From Dethiobacter alkaliphilus AHT 1 (GTDB taxonomy: Bacteria; Bacillota; Dethiobacteria; Dethiobacterales; Dethiobacteraceae): a stretch of 64,000 bases of DNA. The notes beneath the pieces were generated by a model that made no database searches, was not told the DNA's origin, and saw only the letters and a list, made by a program, of their open reading frames with translations. The stretch spans positions 1 through 64,000 of the forward strand of contig NZ_ACJM01000007.1 in NCBI RefSeq assembly GCF_000174415.1, written 5' to 3'. The position numbers were made by a program, and so were the translations under genes. Below are positions 23,593-32,134 of this stretch, piece by piece. Each line of letters opens with the position of its first letter. The first letter of the stretch is position 1.

Positions 23593-25126
23593 ATCTCTTC
23601 AGTCTGCGCCGCACCATCTCCAGTGCCACGTCCAACTCTCTTACCTTCAGTGCGTAGGCCATGGCAAAATAAAGGGCCGCACCAAAACCAATCAAGGCGC
23701 CAAGCTCCATAGCCTGGCGAACAAATCCGCCGCCGGTTAAAAACCGCTGCCCCCAAAACACCACCAGCCCCATAATGCCGGCGGCCACCGCCGACTTAAC
23801 AAAAGTATCGAAAATCCGTCGTCCACCCAGCATACCAATCTTGCGCCAGAGAAGGTAAGCCATCCCCCCCGCTCCTACATAGACCGCAAGGGACGTGCCC
23901 AGCGCAATACCCCCATGTCCCAATGGCCCGATGAGCAAATAGTTCAGCAAAATATTTAAGGCCTCGGTAAAAATCATAAAATACATGGGCGTCTTGGTAT
24001 CCAGCAGCGCAAAAAAAGTCCGCTTAATCAACAACATAATCCCCAGCGGCATCAGGCTGATACTGTACAGTGCCAACGGGTAGGCGGTGGCAGCGGTGTC
24101 CACCGCACCAAACTCGCCCCGTTCAAACAAAAGTCGCACAACCGGTACCCGCAGAACAACAAGCCCCACCATCATGGGAAGCATTAAAACCACAATGAGT
24201 CCTACACCTTCACGGAAGGTTTTTTTAAACTCAGCCATCTTTTTTTCCACATTCAGCTCCACCAGCGTGGGATACAGCACTGTGAGCAAAGCCAAAATCA
24301 AAATCCCGTTGGGCAACAAATATATTCGGTTAGCAACAGCAAGCCAGGTAATACTGCCGTCGGGCAGAAGTGAACCAAACATCCGATCCACCAAAGTCTT
24401 AATTTCGATGGCGGCACCGCCCAACAAAACCGGTGGCAGTACCACCGCCATCTTCTTTAACCCGGGATGGCGCCAGTCCAGCTTCCAATCCTTGAATACA
24501 TTGTGTTTAGCCACCGCCGGCAGCTGCACCAGAAACTGGCTGGCAAAACCCACCACAGTCCCCCAGGCCAGTCCCATAATTCCAAACTGCAAACCAAAGA
24601 GCAGTGCTGTAAAAATAATAATCAGATTGCTGGAATATGCCGGAATGGCGGGAATCACAAAGTTCCTCTTAGTGTGCAAAATACCGCTGCACCACCCACC
24701 CAGACCCATAAAAATAAGGGACGGGAGAATAACCCGGGCCATCTCCACCGCAATCTGGTACTTCTCGCCCTCAAAGCCGGGTGCCACCAATCGCACCACC
24801 CAGGGCGCAAATAGGATTAATCCCGCCGTGACTATAATCAGGCTAACCGCTAAAATCACAAAAGCGGTGGCAGCCAAAGTAGCGCCGTCCTCCCGCTTAT
24901 GGTACTCACCGTATACGGGAATAAACGCCGTCTTTATTGCATCGTTAAAGGCCAAAAACAAAACCTGTGGTAAAACCATAACCAGATAATAGGCATCTGT
25001 CTCCAGCGTTGCACCGAAGCGAAAGGTAATGGCCGATTCCCGCACAAAGCCCAGCAGTCGGGAAACCACCAGCAGTACCGTGACGATGCCCGTCCACTTC
25101 AGTATCGTTTTATTATTTTCAGACAT
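23591..25126 (-). CDS. murJ: MurJ/MviN-type lipid II flippase
   Basis: A 511-aa integral membrane protein with about 14 hydrophobic helices. It flips lipid II across the membrane for peptidoglycan synthesis. The opening helix with FVRESAITFRFGAT (about 28-42) and PQVLFLAFNDAIKTAFIPVYGEY match the conserved front of the MviN family, including the Arg residue of the substrate cavity. The ATG at 25126 follows GAGGTTAC. It is a single-gene unit with its own terminator. A second MATE/MOP-type protein (34793-36226) belongs to a different branch. Confidence 0.93.
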   Translation of the reverse strand: MSENNKTILKWTGIVTVLLVVSRLLGFVRESAITFRFGATLETDAYYLVMVLPQVLFLAFNDAIKTAFIPVYGEYHKREDGATLAATAFVILAVSLIIVTAGLILFAPWVVRLVAPGFEGEKYQIAVEMARVILPSLIFMGLGGWCSGILHTKRNFVIPAIPAYSSNLIIIFTALLFGLQFGIMGLAWGTVVGFASQFLVQLPAVAKHNVFKDWKLDWRHPGLKKMAVVLPPVLLGGAAIEIKTLVDRMFGSLLPDGSITWLAVANRIYLLPNGILILALLTVLYPTLVELNVEKKMAEFKKTFREGVGLIVVLMLPMMVGLVVLRVPVVRLLFERGEFGAVDTAATAYPLALYSISLMPLGIMLLIKRTFFALLDTKTPMYFMIFTEALNILLNYLLIGPLGHGGIALGTSLAVYVGAGGMAYLLWRKIGMLGGRRIFDTFVKSAVAAGIMGLVVFWGQRFLTGGGFVRQAMELGALIGFGAALYFAMAYALKVRELDVALEMVRRRLKR

Positions 25127-25177
25127 ACGGTAACCTCGAATCCACTGTTCTAATACCTACCATATCCCAATGGCGCC

Positions 25178-25627
25178 TTAACTAAACACACTGATTACCA
25201 TCATGGTATTAAGCAAAACAATAATCCCCGCCATTACCACGCCCAGAGACACAATCCAAAAAGTATCTTTCATGGGTATACGAAAAACCCTGGAAGCTAC
25301 ACAGGCTGTCCACGCTCCGGTGACAGGCAGCGGAATGGCCACAAACAAAAACAAAGCATACTTGCCGTATTTGACAAATGAGGCCCGCTTTTTCTCCGCC
25401 TTGTGCACCATCCTGTTATAAAGCGGTGCAGTTAACCGGTTCTGGGCAAAATAGGTCTCCAGATGACACAAAATAAGCAACCATGGCAATATAATAGCCA
25501 CATTGCCCAAAGCACTGACCGCCAACGCTTCCCAACCGGAAAGCCCCAACATTACACCCAGAGGCACACCGCCTCTGATTTCCACCACCGGCATGGCAGA
25601 CAATACAAATACCTGTAAGTATTCCAA
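25178..25627 (-). CDS. Small multi-drug export protein family (COG2426)
   Basis: A 149-aa membrane protein with four hydrophobic segments. The N-terminal stretch PVVEIRGGVPLGV and the internal YGKYALFLFVAIPLPVTGAW match the family labelled putative small multi-drug export protein, whose real function is not established. It starts with TTG at 25627, 4 nt after GGGAGAGG. It is not obviously cotranscribed with murJ downstream. Confidence 0.8.
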   Translation of the reverse strand: MEYLQVFVLSAMPVVEIRGGVPLGVMLGLSGWEALAVSALGNVAIILPWLLILCHLETYFAQNRLTAPLYNRMVHKAEKKRASFVKYGKYALFLFVAIPLPVTGAWTACVASRVFRIPMKDTFWIVSLGVVMAGIIVLLNTMMVISVFS

Positions 25628-25698
25628 CGTTCCTCTCCCTGTAAAAAAAGTTATCAGGTTAAAATTCGCGATTTCCCCCCAAACTCCTTTAAGGAAAA

Positions 25699-25729
25699 AA
25701 ACTCCGGAACGAATAAAGTTCCGGAGTTT
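25699..25729 (-). terminator. Terminator of the DUF3048 gene
   Basis: A 12-bp stem with core CTCCGGAAC/GTTCCGGAG, 7-nt loop and a T7 tail on the minus strand directly after the stop codon. Confidence 0.88.
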
Positions 25730-25732
25730 ACT

Positions 25733-26674
25733 TTACTGCCGTACAACCTGGATCCACGTATTGCCAAAGCTCAGATCAACCGGTGTCCCATCCTGATAAT
25801 AATACTGGGTCTCGCCACCACTTTTTTCCCAGGTTATCTCATATTTTCTTCCCTCTTCATAGAGCAGGCCGCTACCGGAACCGGACAGGTCAATATCCAC
25901 CAGGCTCTCCCCCGGCACATTGGTTACCCGGTTTTCCCGTACAATTACCCGTCTGGCATTGTACTGCTTACCGGTCTCCCGGTCAGAGGATTCCCTGCCG
26001 TCCACAAACCGCAAATAGACTTCATTTTCTGCATCATATTCATAACGTACCTGGTTGTGACTGGCATACCTAATGTCAAGTTCTAACCCTTCTTGATATC
26101 CTTCCGGCAAATCCGGAGCCTCAACGTTCACAGTCCTCACTTCAGAATCGCCTCGGGCATCATACAACTGCTCCATACTGGTATAGAGGTTATGCGGCGC
26201 ATTTCTGGAGTTATCCCGGTACAAATACGTACCGCTGGTGATTTCCCGCAAACCTAGACCCTGAATCAAATTTCTCGTCCGTTCCGAATAACCGGAATGA
26301 GCCACCCATCCTCCATGTTCCATAGCCTGCACAGCAAAATACGGGCGCAAGCTCCGCACAGGCCCCACTGTTACATTCTCTTCAACCTTAGTATCATAAA
26401 CAGCCAACAGACGGGTATACCCGGCCTCAACCAAAAACTCGTAAACAATACTTGCTTCCTGTAAACCGGACTGCGGCCGGGCCGCAGCATGGTTATTGAT
26501 AACCGCCGTGACCGGATCCACTTTTTGCAGAGTAACAATTCCAGTATCTTCTTCAGGCGGTGGTTCAGGAACCGTCGGTTCAAAGTTATTGTTGTTATCA
26601 TTATTTCTGCCGCATCCCGCCATAATTGTAAAGCTTAGCAGTAAAATTAAAAATACAATTAACCATCTTCTCAT
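25733..26674 (-). CDS. DUF3048 (YerB-like) lipoprotein
   Basis: A 313-aa exported lipoprotein. Its signal has Arg2-Arg3, a hydrophobic core and lipobox IMAGC, followed by an Asn-rich linker. The DUF3048 N-domain carries NNHAAARPQSGLQEASIVYEF and the FAVQAMEHGGWVAHSGYS stretch; the C-domain ends with YYQDGTPVDLSFGNTWIQVV. Similar proteins (YerB) interact with the PcrA region in Bacillus, but the biochemical role is unproven. The ATG at 26674 is chosen because GGAGG precedes it by 7 nt. Confidence 0.85.
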   Translation of the reverse strand: MRRWLIVFLILLLSFTIMAGCGRNNDNNNNFEPTVPEPPPEEDTGIVTLQKVDPVTAVINNHAAARPQSGLQEASIVYEFLVEAGYTRLLAVYDTKVEENVTVGPVRSLRPYFAVQAMEHGGWVAHSGYSERTRNLIQGLGLREITSGTYLYRDNSRNAPHNLYTSMEQLYDARGDSEVRTVNVEAPDLPEGYQEGLELDIRYASHNQVRYEYDAENEVYLRFVDGRESSDRETGKQYNARRVIVRENRVTNVPGESLVDIDLSGSGSGLLYEEGRKYEITWEKSGGETQYYYQDGTPVDLSFGNTWIQVVRQ

Positions 26675-26897
26675 TGTCCTACCTCCAGCCGACTGTTTTT
26701 TCGTTAATTCCACACAAACCTCTGTTTTTCCTGTTCTCCCATAAATACACTTCCCTTCTTTCCCTGTCCTCAAACATTGTATTAGCTTGACCAAAAAAAT
26801 AAAACAGATAAATTCTTAATCTGGCAAAAAGGGAATATTGGCTTTGTGTGGAATCTATTCAGAGCAATAGTTGTACGGTAAGAAAGGAGCACATACA

Positions 26898-27236
26898 TTG
26901 AGTCAACCAAGTACACGCAAACCGGCTGTCCCCCAGGAAATCCGCGGCTGGAACTGGGGCGCCTTCTGGCTAAACTGGATCTGGGGTATCGCCAATAAAA
27001 CCTATATTGCTCTCCTTGCTCTTATTCCCGGCGTAAATATTATTATGATGTTTGTCCTGGGCTTTAAAGGAAATGAATGGGCCTGGAAAAACCGTGACTG
27101 GTCCAACAAAGAGGAATTTAAAGACACCCAGCAGATTTGGGCCATTTGGGGCTGGGGCCTTCTTATCATCTTTATCCTTCTGATTCTAATCGCCGGGCTC
27201 ACCGCCGCCTACCTGATTTTGAGAGGTGTCTTCTAA
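26898..27236 (+). CDS. 112-aa Trp-rich membrane protein
   Basis: Starts at the TTG at 26898, 9 nt after AAAGGAG. The first 20 residues are polar; RGWNWGAFWLNWIWGIANKT begins the first membrane helix, and two further helices follow (about 37-55 and 85-108) with a charged loop NEWAWKNRDWSNKEEF between them. The pattern of WNWGAF followed by membrane helices and KGNEWAW resembles a family of small bacterial membrane proteins of unknown function related to DUF2628-like proteins. Terminator follows. Confidence 0.7.
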   Translation: MSQPSTRKPAVPQEIRGWNWGAFWLNWIWGIANKTYIALLALIPGVNIIMMFVLGFKGNEWAWKNRDWSNKEEFKDTQQIWAIWGWGLLIIFILLILIAGLTAAYLILRGVF

Positions 27237-27254
27237 AACAAAGAAAGAGCAAAA

Positions 27255-27280
27255 AAATGACGCTTAACGGCGTCATTTTC
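27255..27280 (+). terminator. Terminator of the 112-aa membrane protein gene
   Basis: A 10-bp stem AAAATGACGC/GCGTCATTTT with a 6-nt loop, closing with T residues, 19 nt past the stop codon. Confidence 0.8.
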
Positions 27281-27310
27281 TTATGCCGGAAATCCGGCTA
27301 TATTTTTATC

Positions 27311-27338
27311 GGGCGGTGACTTGCCACAGTCACCGCCC
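27311..27338. repeat. 11-bp perfect hairpin (GGGCGGTGACT)
   Basis: Perfect stem with TGCCAC loop, followed at 27356-27375 by a second hairpin (ACATGCT/AGCATGT). It lies in the 247-nt gap between convergent genes. It has no T-run. No other content is seen in the gap. Confidence 0.5.
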
Positions 27339-27483
27339 CTCTTGCGCTGCTTGCCACATGCTCCACACAGCATGTAACAAGTACAAACAAAATTGTAACA
27401 TATTGCCGGCAAATGCTCAACAGGGTCGAAGCAATAATCTGAAAATTAGTACTTTAAGCTTAGTTTTATTAACTGCATTATGG

Positions 27484-27963
27484 CTATTCCCTTGCTTTTA
27501 GCACATACCTTCTTAAATTGTTTCCCAGGCTAAAAACGACTAAGCCAGCCGCAGCCCCAACGCTGTCTATCACCACATCACCGATTTCCCCGCTTCTACC
27601 CGGCACATATAACTGGTGCACCTCGTCGGTGACAGCATAAAAAACACAAAACAGAAAAGCAATTAAGTACGCTTTGCGGCCAACCACTCCGCTTCTGCCC
27701 AGCGCATGAATTACCAGCACTGCCAATACAAAGTACAAAAATGCATGGGCGCTTTTCCTTACCCAAAAATGAAACATGCCGTCCCCGGCGCCGGGGGCCA
27801 CATCAATATTAAAGACCGCCACCACGGTGCGAAAAATAACATCGGTTACACCGCTGCTCAGCGCCGCCGAAGCCTCTCCCGGCTGATGAGAAAGATAAAA
27901 AATCAGACCCATCCACAAAAAAACCGCCAGCCACGAAACAGTGGCAATCCGCCTCTCTCCCAT
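27484..27963 (-). CDS. VanZ-like family protein
   Basis: A 159-aa membrane protein with four to five hydrophobic segments. Its VanZ-like marks are GLIFYLSHQPGEASAALS (with SHQ-P), a K-S-A-H-A motif in VRKSAHAFLYFVLA and DEVHQLYVPGRSGEIGDVVIDSVGA near the C-terminus. VanZ-like proteins are linked to teicoplanin resistance, but most are general envelope proteins. I choose the ATG at 27963, 6 nt after GGGG. It follows the PAP2 phosphatase gene on the same strand after 16 nt, so they are one operon. Confidence 0.8.
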   Translation of the reverse strand: MGERRIATVSWLAVFLWMGLIFYLSHQPGEASAALSSGVTDVIFRTVVAVFNIDVAPGAGDGMFHFWVRKSAHAFLYFVLAVLVIHALGRSGVVGRKAYLIAFLFCVFYAVTDEVHQLYVPGRSGEIGDVVIDSVGAAAGLVVFSLGNNLRRYVLKARE

Positions 27964-27979
27964 AGACATCCCCAATTCT

Positions 27980-28480
27980 CTATAACAGATTAAAAGCAGC
28001 TACACTAGCCAAAACTCCAATGCCGGCACCAACCAGAATATCCGAGGGGTAGTGCACCCCCACCATGACCCGGGACAAGCCTGTTAATCCGGCCAAAGCC
28101 AGCACCCAGACACCCACGGATGGATTGACATACCAGATACTCATTCCTATGGCAAAAGCAGACATGGAGTGCTTGCTGGGAAACGAACCGTCGGCTCCGT
28201 GATGCACCAGGCTGTCTATCTCCAACTCAACAAACGGCCTGGGACGGCACCAAATCCTTCTTAACTCCCTGGCAAACAACAACCCTGCAGCAGGACCCAG
28301 TAAAAGCGGGATAATCTTTTCATCCCGCTGCACAAGGAGAAATACAATAAAACCCAGATAAAGAACATAAAAAACCTTAGACGACAGCTTTGTTACCGGC
28401 ACCATCACATTACCAAGCCAAGTGCCGCAGCCTAAACCATATAACCACTCAAACAGTGTTCTGTCTAACCGCGCTAGCAT
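27980..28480 (-). CDS. PAP2-type membrane phosphatase (BcrC-like)
   Basis: A 166-aa membrane phosphatase. The three catalytic motifs are RELRRIWCRPRPF (K/R-x6-RP), SFPSKHSMSAFA (PSGH-type with Lys for Gly) and SRVMVGVHYPSD (SR-x5-H-x3-D). The likely substrate is undecaprenyl pyrophosphate, so it may recycle the lipid carrier of the cell wall. The PSKH variant occurs in known undecaprenyl-pyrophosphate phosphatases. The ATG at 28480 has GAAGGAGAG upstream. Confidence 0.85.
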   Translation of the reverse strand: MLARLDRTLFEWLYGLGCGTWLGNVMVPVTKLSSKVFYVLYLGFIVFLLVQRDEKIIPLLLGPAAGLLFARELRRIWCRPRPFVELEIDSLVHHGADGSFPSKHSMSAFAIGMSIWYVNPSVGVWVLALAGLTGLSRVMVGVHYPSDILVGAGIGVLASVAAFNLL

Positions 28481-28593
28481 CTTGCTCTCCTTCTATGGCA
28501 AATTACATATCATTCTCTAGTCTGATTACCTGTAATTCGACAAGCATATTAAATCCCCTTCATTACATCTACCATAGCCCCCTGAGAAAAAAA

Positions 28594-28618
28594 CACCTCC
28601 TTTGCGACAAAGGAGGTG
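28594..28618 (-). terminator. Terminator of the nitroreductase gene
   Basis: An 11-bp stem CACCTCCTTTG/CAAAGGAGGTG with a T7 tail on the minus strand, directly after the stop. Confidence 0.9.
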
Positions 28619-28624
28619 CGGTAC

Positions 28625-29146
28625 CTAACCATACTTATTGTAATGAACCTTGTCATAAAGCAAATCTTCCTCAGCATAAGGCTTCTTCTCTTCGCCGGGA
28701 TAGCCGATGCCTATCATGCATTCAACATGATACTTCTCCGGGACCCCCAAAGCTTTCTTAATATAATCTTCTGCCTGCACACCTTCAGAGTAAAACCTTT
28801 CCCGCACCTGGATCCAACAGGAGCCAAGCCCCAGTGAATGGGCAGTCAACTGAATAATAATGGAGGCAATGGAAGCATCCTCAATCCATACATCACACGC
28901 CTCCGGGTCGGCAAGCACCACAATACCCAGGGGAGCGCCGGCCAGAAACTTGGAACTATGTTCTCTGCACTGAGAAAGCCTTTCCAGCATATCCTTATCA
29001 GTAACAACAATAAACTCCCACGGTCTCCTGGACTTTGAAGAGGGAGACAAAAGGGCACCTTTCATAATAGCATCAGTCTTATCTTTTTCCACGTTTCTGT
29101 CGGCAAACTTGCGGATACTCCTGCGCTCTTTCAACAAATCCAGCAT
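28625..29146 (-). CDS. Nitroreductase family protein
   Basis: A 173-aa FMN-dependent oxidoreductase of the nitroreductase fold. The opening RRSIRKFADRNVEKD, ALLSPSSKSRRPWEFIVVTD (FMN phosphate contact region) and the Gly-rich LGLGSCWIQVRER loop are typical. It probably uses NAD(P)H to reduce small nitro or quinone compounds; the physiological role is unknown. GAAAGGAG precedes the ATG at 29146. Single gene with its own terminator. Confidence 0.88.
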   Translation of the reverse strand: MLDLLKERRSIRKFADRNVEKDKTDAIMKGALLSPSSKSRRPWEFIVVTDKDMLERLSQCREHSSKFLAGAPLGIVVLADPEACDVWIEDASIASIIIQLTAHSLGLGSCWIQVRERFYSEGVQAEDYIKKALGVPEKYHVECMIGIGYPGEEKKPYAEEDLLYDKVHYNKYG

Positions 29147-29352
29147 AAAAGCTCGCTCCTTTCCAACCAGTTTCAGTCAATTATCTTCATATCAATATTA
29201 ATCATTTTACCCCTGTTTCCTCTAATATTACCTGTTGCCATGTAAATTTAATATTCCAGTAAGATTAAGAGTTTTAAAAAAAAGGATGCCATGTATCCGT
29301 AGAGAAAGTAGTTTAGATTAAGGATTCCAAAACTGTTATAAGAGGTACTGTC

Positions 29353-30102
29353 ATGGATGCAATCTTTGAACTGTCATTTCTTTTGAATCAGGCCATCAGC
29401 CTGACTGCACTTTGCCTGATTCAATACACAAACGGCTACCTTGCCGAACATAAAAACGTTAAAGTAAATTATACCCGCAAGATAAACCACTTTACCCTGT
29501 TTGTGATTCCCATCCTCCTAAACCGGGGCTATGCCTATGACCAGTCATTTGGCCTCTTTGCTCTGGGCGCTTTTTTGGCGGTCTTTAAATTTATCTTCTA
29601 TATCAAGCCCATCAGAGACCGGGTGCCCTTTATCAGGACCATGTTTAGCTCTTTTGACCGTCCCGAAGACCGTCCCCACACACTGCTTTGGCTCTCAACC
29701 CAAACCGCCGCAGGATATCTTGTCCTGATTCCCATGGGGATACTGTTTTCCCAATTAGGCCTGATGGAACTAATCTTAATCCCCATTCTGATCTATGGCA
29801 TTGGCGACGGCCTGGCCGAACCGGTTGGTGTGCGCTTTGGCAAACATAAATACGCAGCTTATGCTCTTTTTTCCGATAAAAAGTATTTCAGAACCTTTGA
29901 AGGCAGCGCCTGCGTCTTAATAACCAGCATTATTGTAGTAATCGCCCATTACACCTTTTTTACTCCGCTGCAACTGATGGTGGCCCTGGCCGCCATCCCC
30001 ATCCTCATGACCCTGGCCGAAGCATTCTCCCCCCATACCTGGGATTCCCCGGTTATGTTTTTGGTTGGCAGCTTGTCTTTGCTGGCCATCTCCTTTATCT
30101 AG
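29353..30102 (+). CDS. Membrane protein resembling phytol/dolichol kinase (CTP-dependent polyprenol kinase family)
   Basis: A 249-aa protein with about seven hydrophobic helices. Two elements match the CTP-dependent phytol/dolichol kinase and phosphatidate cytidylyltransferase superfamily: RKINHF near residue 42 and IGDGLAEPVGVRFGKHKY near residue 155 (GDG-x-A-x3-G-x-R-G-like nucleotide loop). The substrate is likely an isoprenoid alcohol or diacylglycerol, but this is inference. AGAGG precedes the ATG. The next gene starts 25 nt later, so it may be cotranscribed. Confidence 0.7.
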   Translation: MDAIFELSFLLNQAISLTALCLIQYTNGYLAEHKNVKVNYTRKINHFTLFVIPILLNRGYAYDQSFGLFALGAFLAVFKFIFYIKPIRDRVPFIRTMFSSFDRPEDRPHTLLWLSTQTAAGYLVLIPMGILFSQLGLMELILIPILIYGIGDGLAEPVGVRFGKHKYAAYALFSDKKYFRTFEGSACVLITSIIVVIAHYTFFTPLQLMVALAAIPILMTLAEAFSPHTWDSPVMFLVGSLSLLAISFI

Positions 30103-30127
30103 CGGTTTTTAAGAAGGAGGCGTTTTG

Positions 30128-31057
30128 ATGTCTAAAGTATATCCCCTGATAGCAATCCTTTTTATCCTCCTTGCGGCAGGCTGCGTGGAAGAAGAACCTC
30201 CTGAACTGGAAGTGGCCAGATTTGCCACCTATCATGACTTCATCATCAGCGAAGAAGGACTGCCCGCCCTGCAGGAATCCTACGGTTTTGAATTTGATGT
30301 GGTGTACGACCTGGTGTTTGGCCTAACCCACGAAGCACTGTACCACGGCGATGTGGATGCGGCCATGGGTTATGCCACCGACGGAAAAATACAGGAATTG
30401 GATCTGGTCAGGCTAACAGACGACAAAAGCTTTTTTTCCGTCTACAACCCGGCTCCGGTAATTCGTCGGGAAACACTGCAGGAGCACCCGCAAATCGAAG
30501 AAATCATGGCAGCAATCAGCGCACAACTGGACACCGACACCATGATCAACCTAAACTACCTGGCAGACATCAAGGAGTACCCCCACTCAGAAATTGCCCG
30601 GGACTGGCTGAAACAAGAAGGCTTTCTCTCCGGCGAAGGTCAGCCTGCCTTGGATACGGAACCGGTAATCATCGGCGCCAAACCGTTTACCGAACAACAA
30701 ACCCTGGCCCAAATCACCATCCTGGCTCTGGAACATGCGGGAATCCCTGTAGAAGACCGTACCGACCTGGGTGATACCCCTCAGAACCGCAACGCCCTGT
30801 TAACCGGAGAAATCCACCTCTACTGGGAGTACACCGGCACCGCCTGGTGGGAAATATTCGAAAAAGAAGATCCCCTCCCCGACCATGAACTCTATCAGCG
30901 CATTGCCAAAAAAGATGCCGAAAACGATCTGGTATGGCTGGAACCCGCTCCTCTCAAAGACTCCTACGCCATCTTAATGCAGGAAGAACGCGCCCGGGAA
31001 TTGGAAATAACCACCATCAGCGATCTTGCGCTATGGGTGAACCAACTGCAGGAATAA
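30128..31057 (+). CDS. Lipoprotein with swapped OpuAC (betaine-binding) lobes
   Basis: A 309-aa lipoprotein with lipobox LAAGC (Cys19). Residues about 27-167 match the second lobe of a glycine-betaine/osmoprotectant binding protein (GDVDAAMGYATDGKI, LTDDKSFFSVYNPAPVIRR, MINLNYLADI). Residues about 178-309 match the first lobe (IIGAKPFTEQ, GEIHLYWEYTGTAW, AILMQEERARELEITTISDL). The order is therefore reversed compared with normal OpuAC proteins. It is either a circular permutant or a leftover of a tandem binding protein. No ABC permease or ATPase gene is adjacent. The ATG at 30128 is 7 nt after AAGGAGG. Confidence 0.82.
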   Translation: MSKVYPLIAILFILLAAGCVEEEPPELEVARFATYHDFIISEEGLPALQESYGFEFDVVYDLVFGLTHEALYHGDVDAAMGYATDGKIQELDLVRLTDDKSFFSVYNPAPVIRRETLQEHPQIEEIMAAISAQLDTDTMINLNYLADIKEYPHSEIARDWLKQEGFLSGEGQPALDTEPVIIGAKPFTEQQTLAQITILALEHAGIPVEDRTDLGDTPQNRNALLTGEIHLYWEYTGTAWWEIFEKEDPLPDHELYQRIAKKDAENDLVWLEPAPLKDSYAILMQEERARELEITTISDLALWVNQLQE

Positions 31058-31115
31058 AGCTCCCCTTTCTGCAGCATGCTTAAAACCGACACTAACTCGT
31101 AAAGGGAGGCCAAAA

Positions 31116-32105
31116 ATGGATTTACCACCCTTGACGCGAAAATATTTTTCCCTACAACCGGCTAAAGAAAGAACTTATCGCCTGCTGTGCACTTTACTTG
31201 TAATAATCCTCAGCCTCATCCTCTATTTTTTCTGGGCTCCCCTGCGCAGCACTGAAATAGCCTACACCTTTGTATCCCCCACCATCACAAACCCTTACAT
31301 CTACATCATATCCCGTGCCATCACCACGTTAGGCAGCGAAGGTTTTTTTCTGGTCCTGCTCTCAGTGATCTACTGGTCCGTAAACAAACCCCTGGGCTCC
31401 TGGGGTCTCATCATGATGCCCCTCTCAATCTTTATCACCAGCGAAATCCCCAAAGACATTGTCCGCCTGCCCCGCCCCGCGGTTAGGGGGGTTACCGTCC
31501 CCACCTACACCTTTCCCAGCGGCCACACATCCGGCGCCGTAGCGGTATGGGGTTACCTGGCCATTCTAATTAAAAAACGCTCCTTCTGGATCCTATCCCT
31601 CACCATAATCATTCTGGTGGGCCTCTCCCGCGTCATGTTGGGCTACCACTTCCCCGGCGACGTCCTGGGAGGATACATAACCGGCATAATATTTCTGGCC
31701 CTCTTTTTCTGGCTGGGCATAACTCTGAAGGAAAAAAACTGGCACAAAAAAACCTCTCTCTCCCTTCTCTTTCTCCTTTCTCTAACCATCCCCCTGGCCC
31801 TCTCTTTCATCCCCGCCACCTACGCCCCCAACTTAACAGGCTACACCGCAGGAGCCGCCCTGGGCTACCTCCTGGAAAGAGAAACCCTCCAATTCACCCT
31901 GCAAACAACCCGGCTAAAACACCTTATCAAAGCACTCCTGGGCCTGCCCGTCATACCCCTGATAATCCTTGCTCCCCCAGCACTCTTTACCATTAACTCA
32001 CACCTCTTTACATTTACCCAATACGCCCTCTCCACCTTCTGGATAACCTACCTGGCCCCCCTGCTCTTTATAAAACTTAACCTGGCGCAAAAAACAACCC
32101 ACTAA
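31116..32105 (+). CDS. PAP2 family membrane phosphatase with C-terminal membrane extension
   Basis: A 329-aa protein. The catalytic motifs KDIVRLPRPAV, FPSGHTSGAVAVWG and SRVMLGYHFPGDVLGG lie in the first two thirds between membrane helices. About 120 further residues with four hydrophobic helices follow, which is longer than a minimal PAP2 enzyme. The substrate may be a lipid phosphate. It follows the lobe-swapped lipoprotein by 58 nt and may belong to the same envelope-lipid operon as the kinase-like gene. GGGAGG precedes the ATG. Confidence 0.88.
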   Translation: MDLPPLTRKYFSLQPAKERTYRLLCTLLVIILSLILYFFWAPLRSTEIAYTFVSPTITNPYIYIISRAITTLGSEGFFLVLLSVIYWSVNKPLGSWGLIMMPLSIFITSEIPKDIVRLPRPAVRGVTVPTYTFPSGHTSGAVAVWGYLAILIKKRSFWILSLTIIILVGLSRVMLGYHFPGDVLGGYITGIIFLALFFWLGITLKEKNWHKKTSLSLLFLLSLTIPLALSFIPATYAPNLTGYTAGAALGYLLERETLQFTLQTTRLKHLIKALLGLPVIPLIILAPPALFTINSHLFTFTQYALSTFWITYLAPLLFIKLNLAQKTTH

Positions 32106-32126
32106 GTGACAACCACTTAGTGGGTT
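32096..32126. terminator. Bidirectional terminator between PAP2 and pgi
   Basis: A 13-bp stem AACCCACTAAGTG/CACTTAGTGGGTT. Plus strand continues TTTGTG and minus strand GTTTTTTG, so it can end both convergent genes. The PAP2 stop codon is inside the stem. Confidence 0.88.
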
Positions 32127-32134
32127 TTGTGTAT

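Noticed and set aside
24087-24989. 300-codon plus-strand frame opposite murJ
   Set aside because: Ser/Thr/Pro-rich shadow of a membrane gene with no ribosome site; murJ on the other strand is clear.
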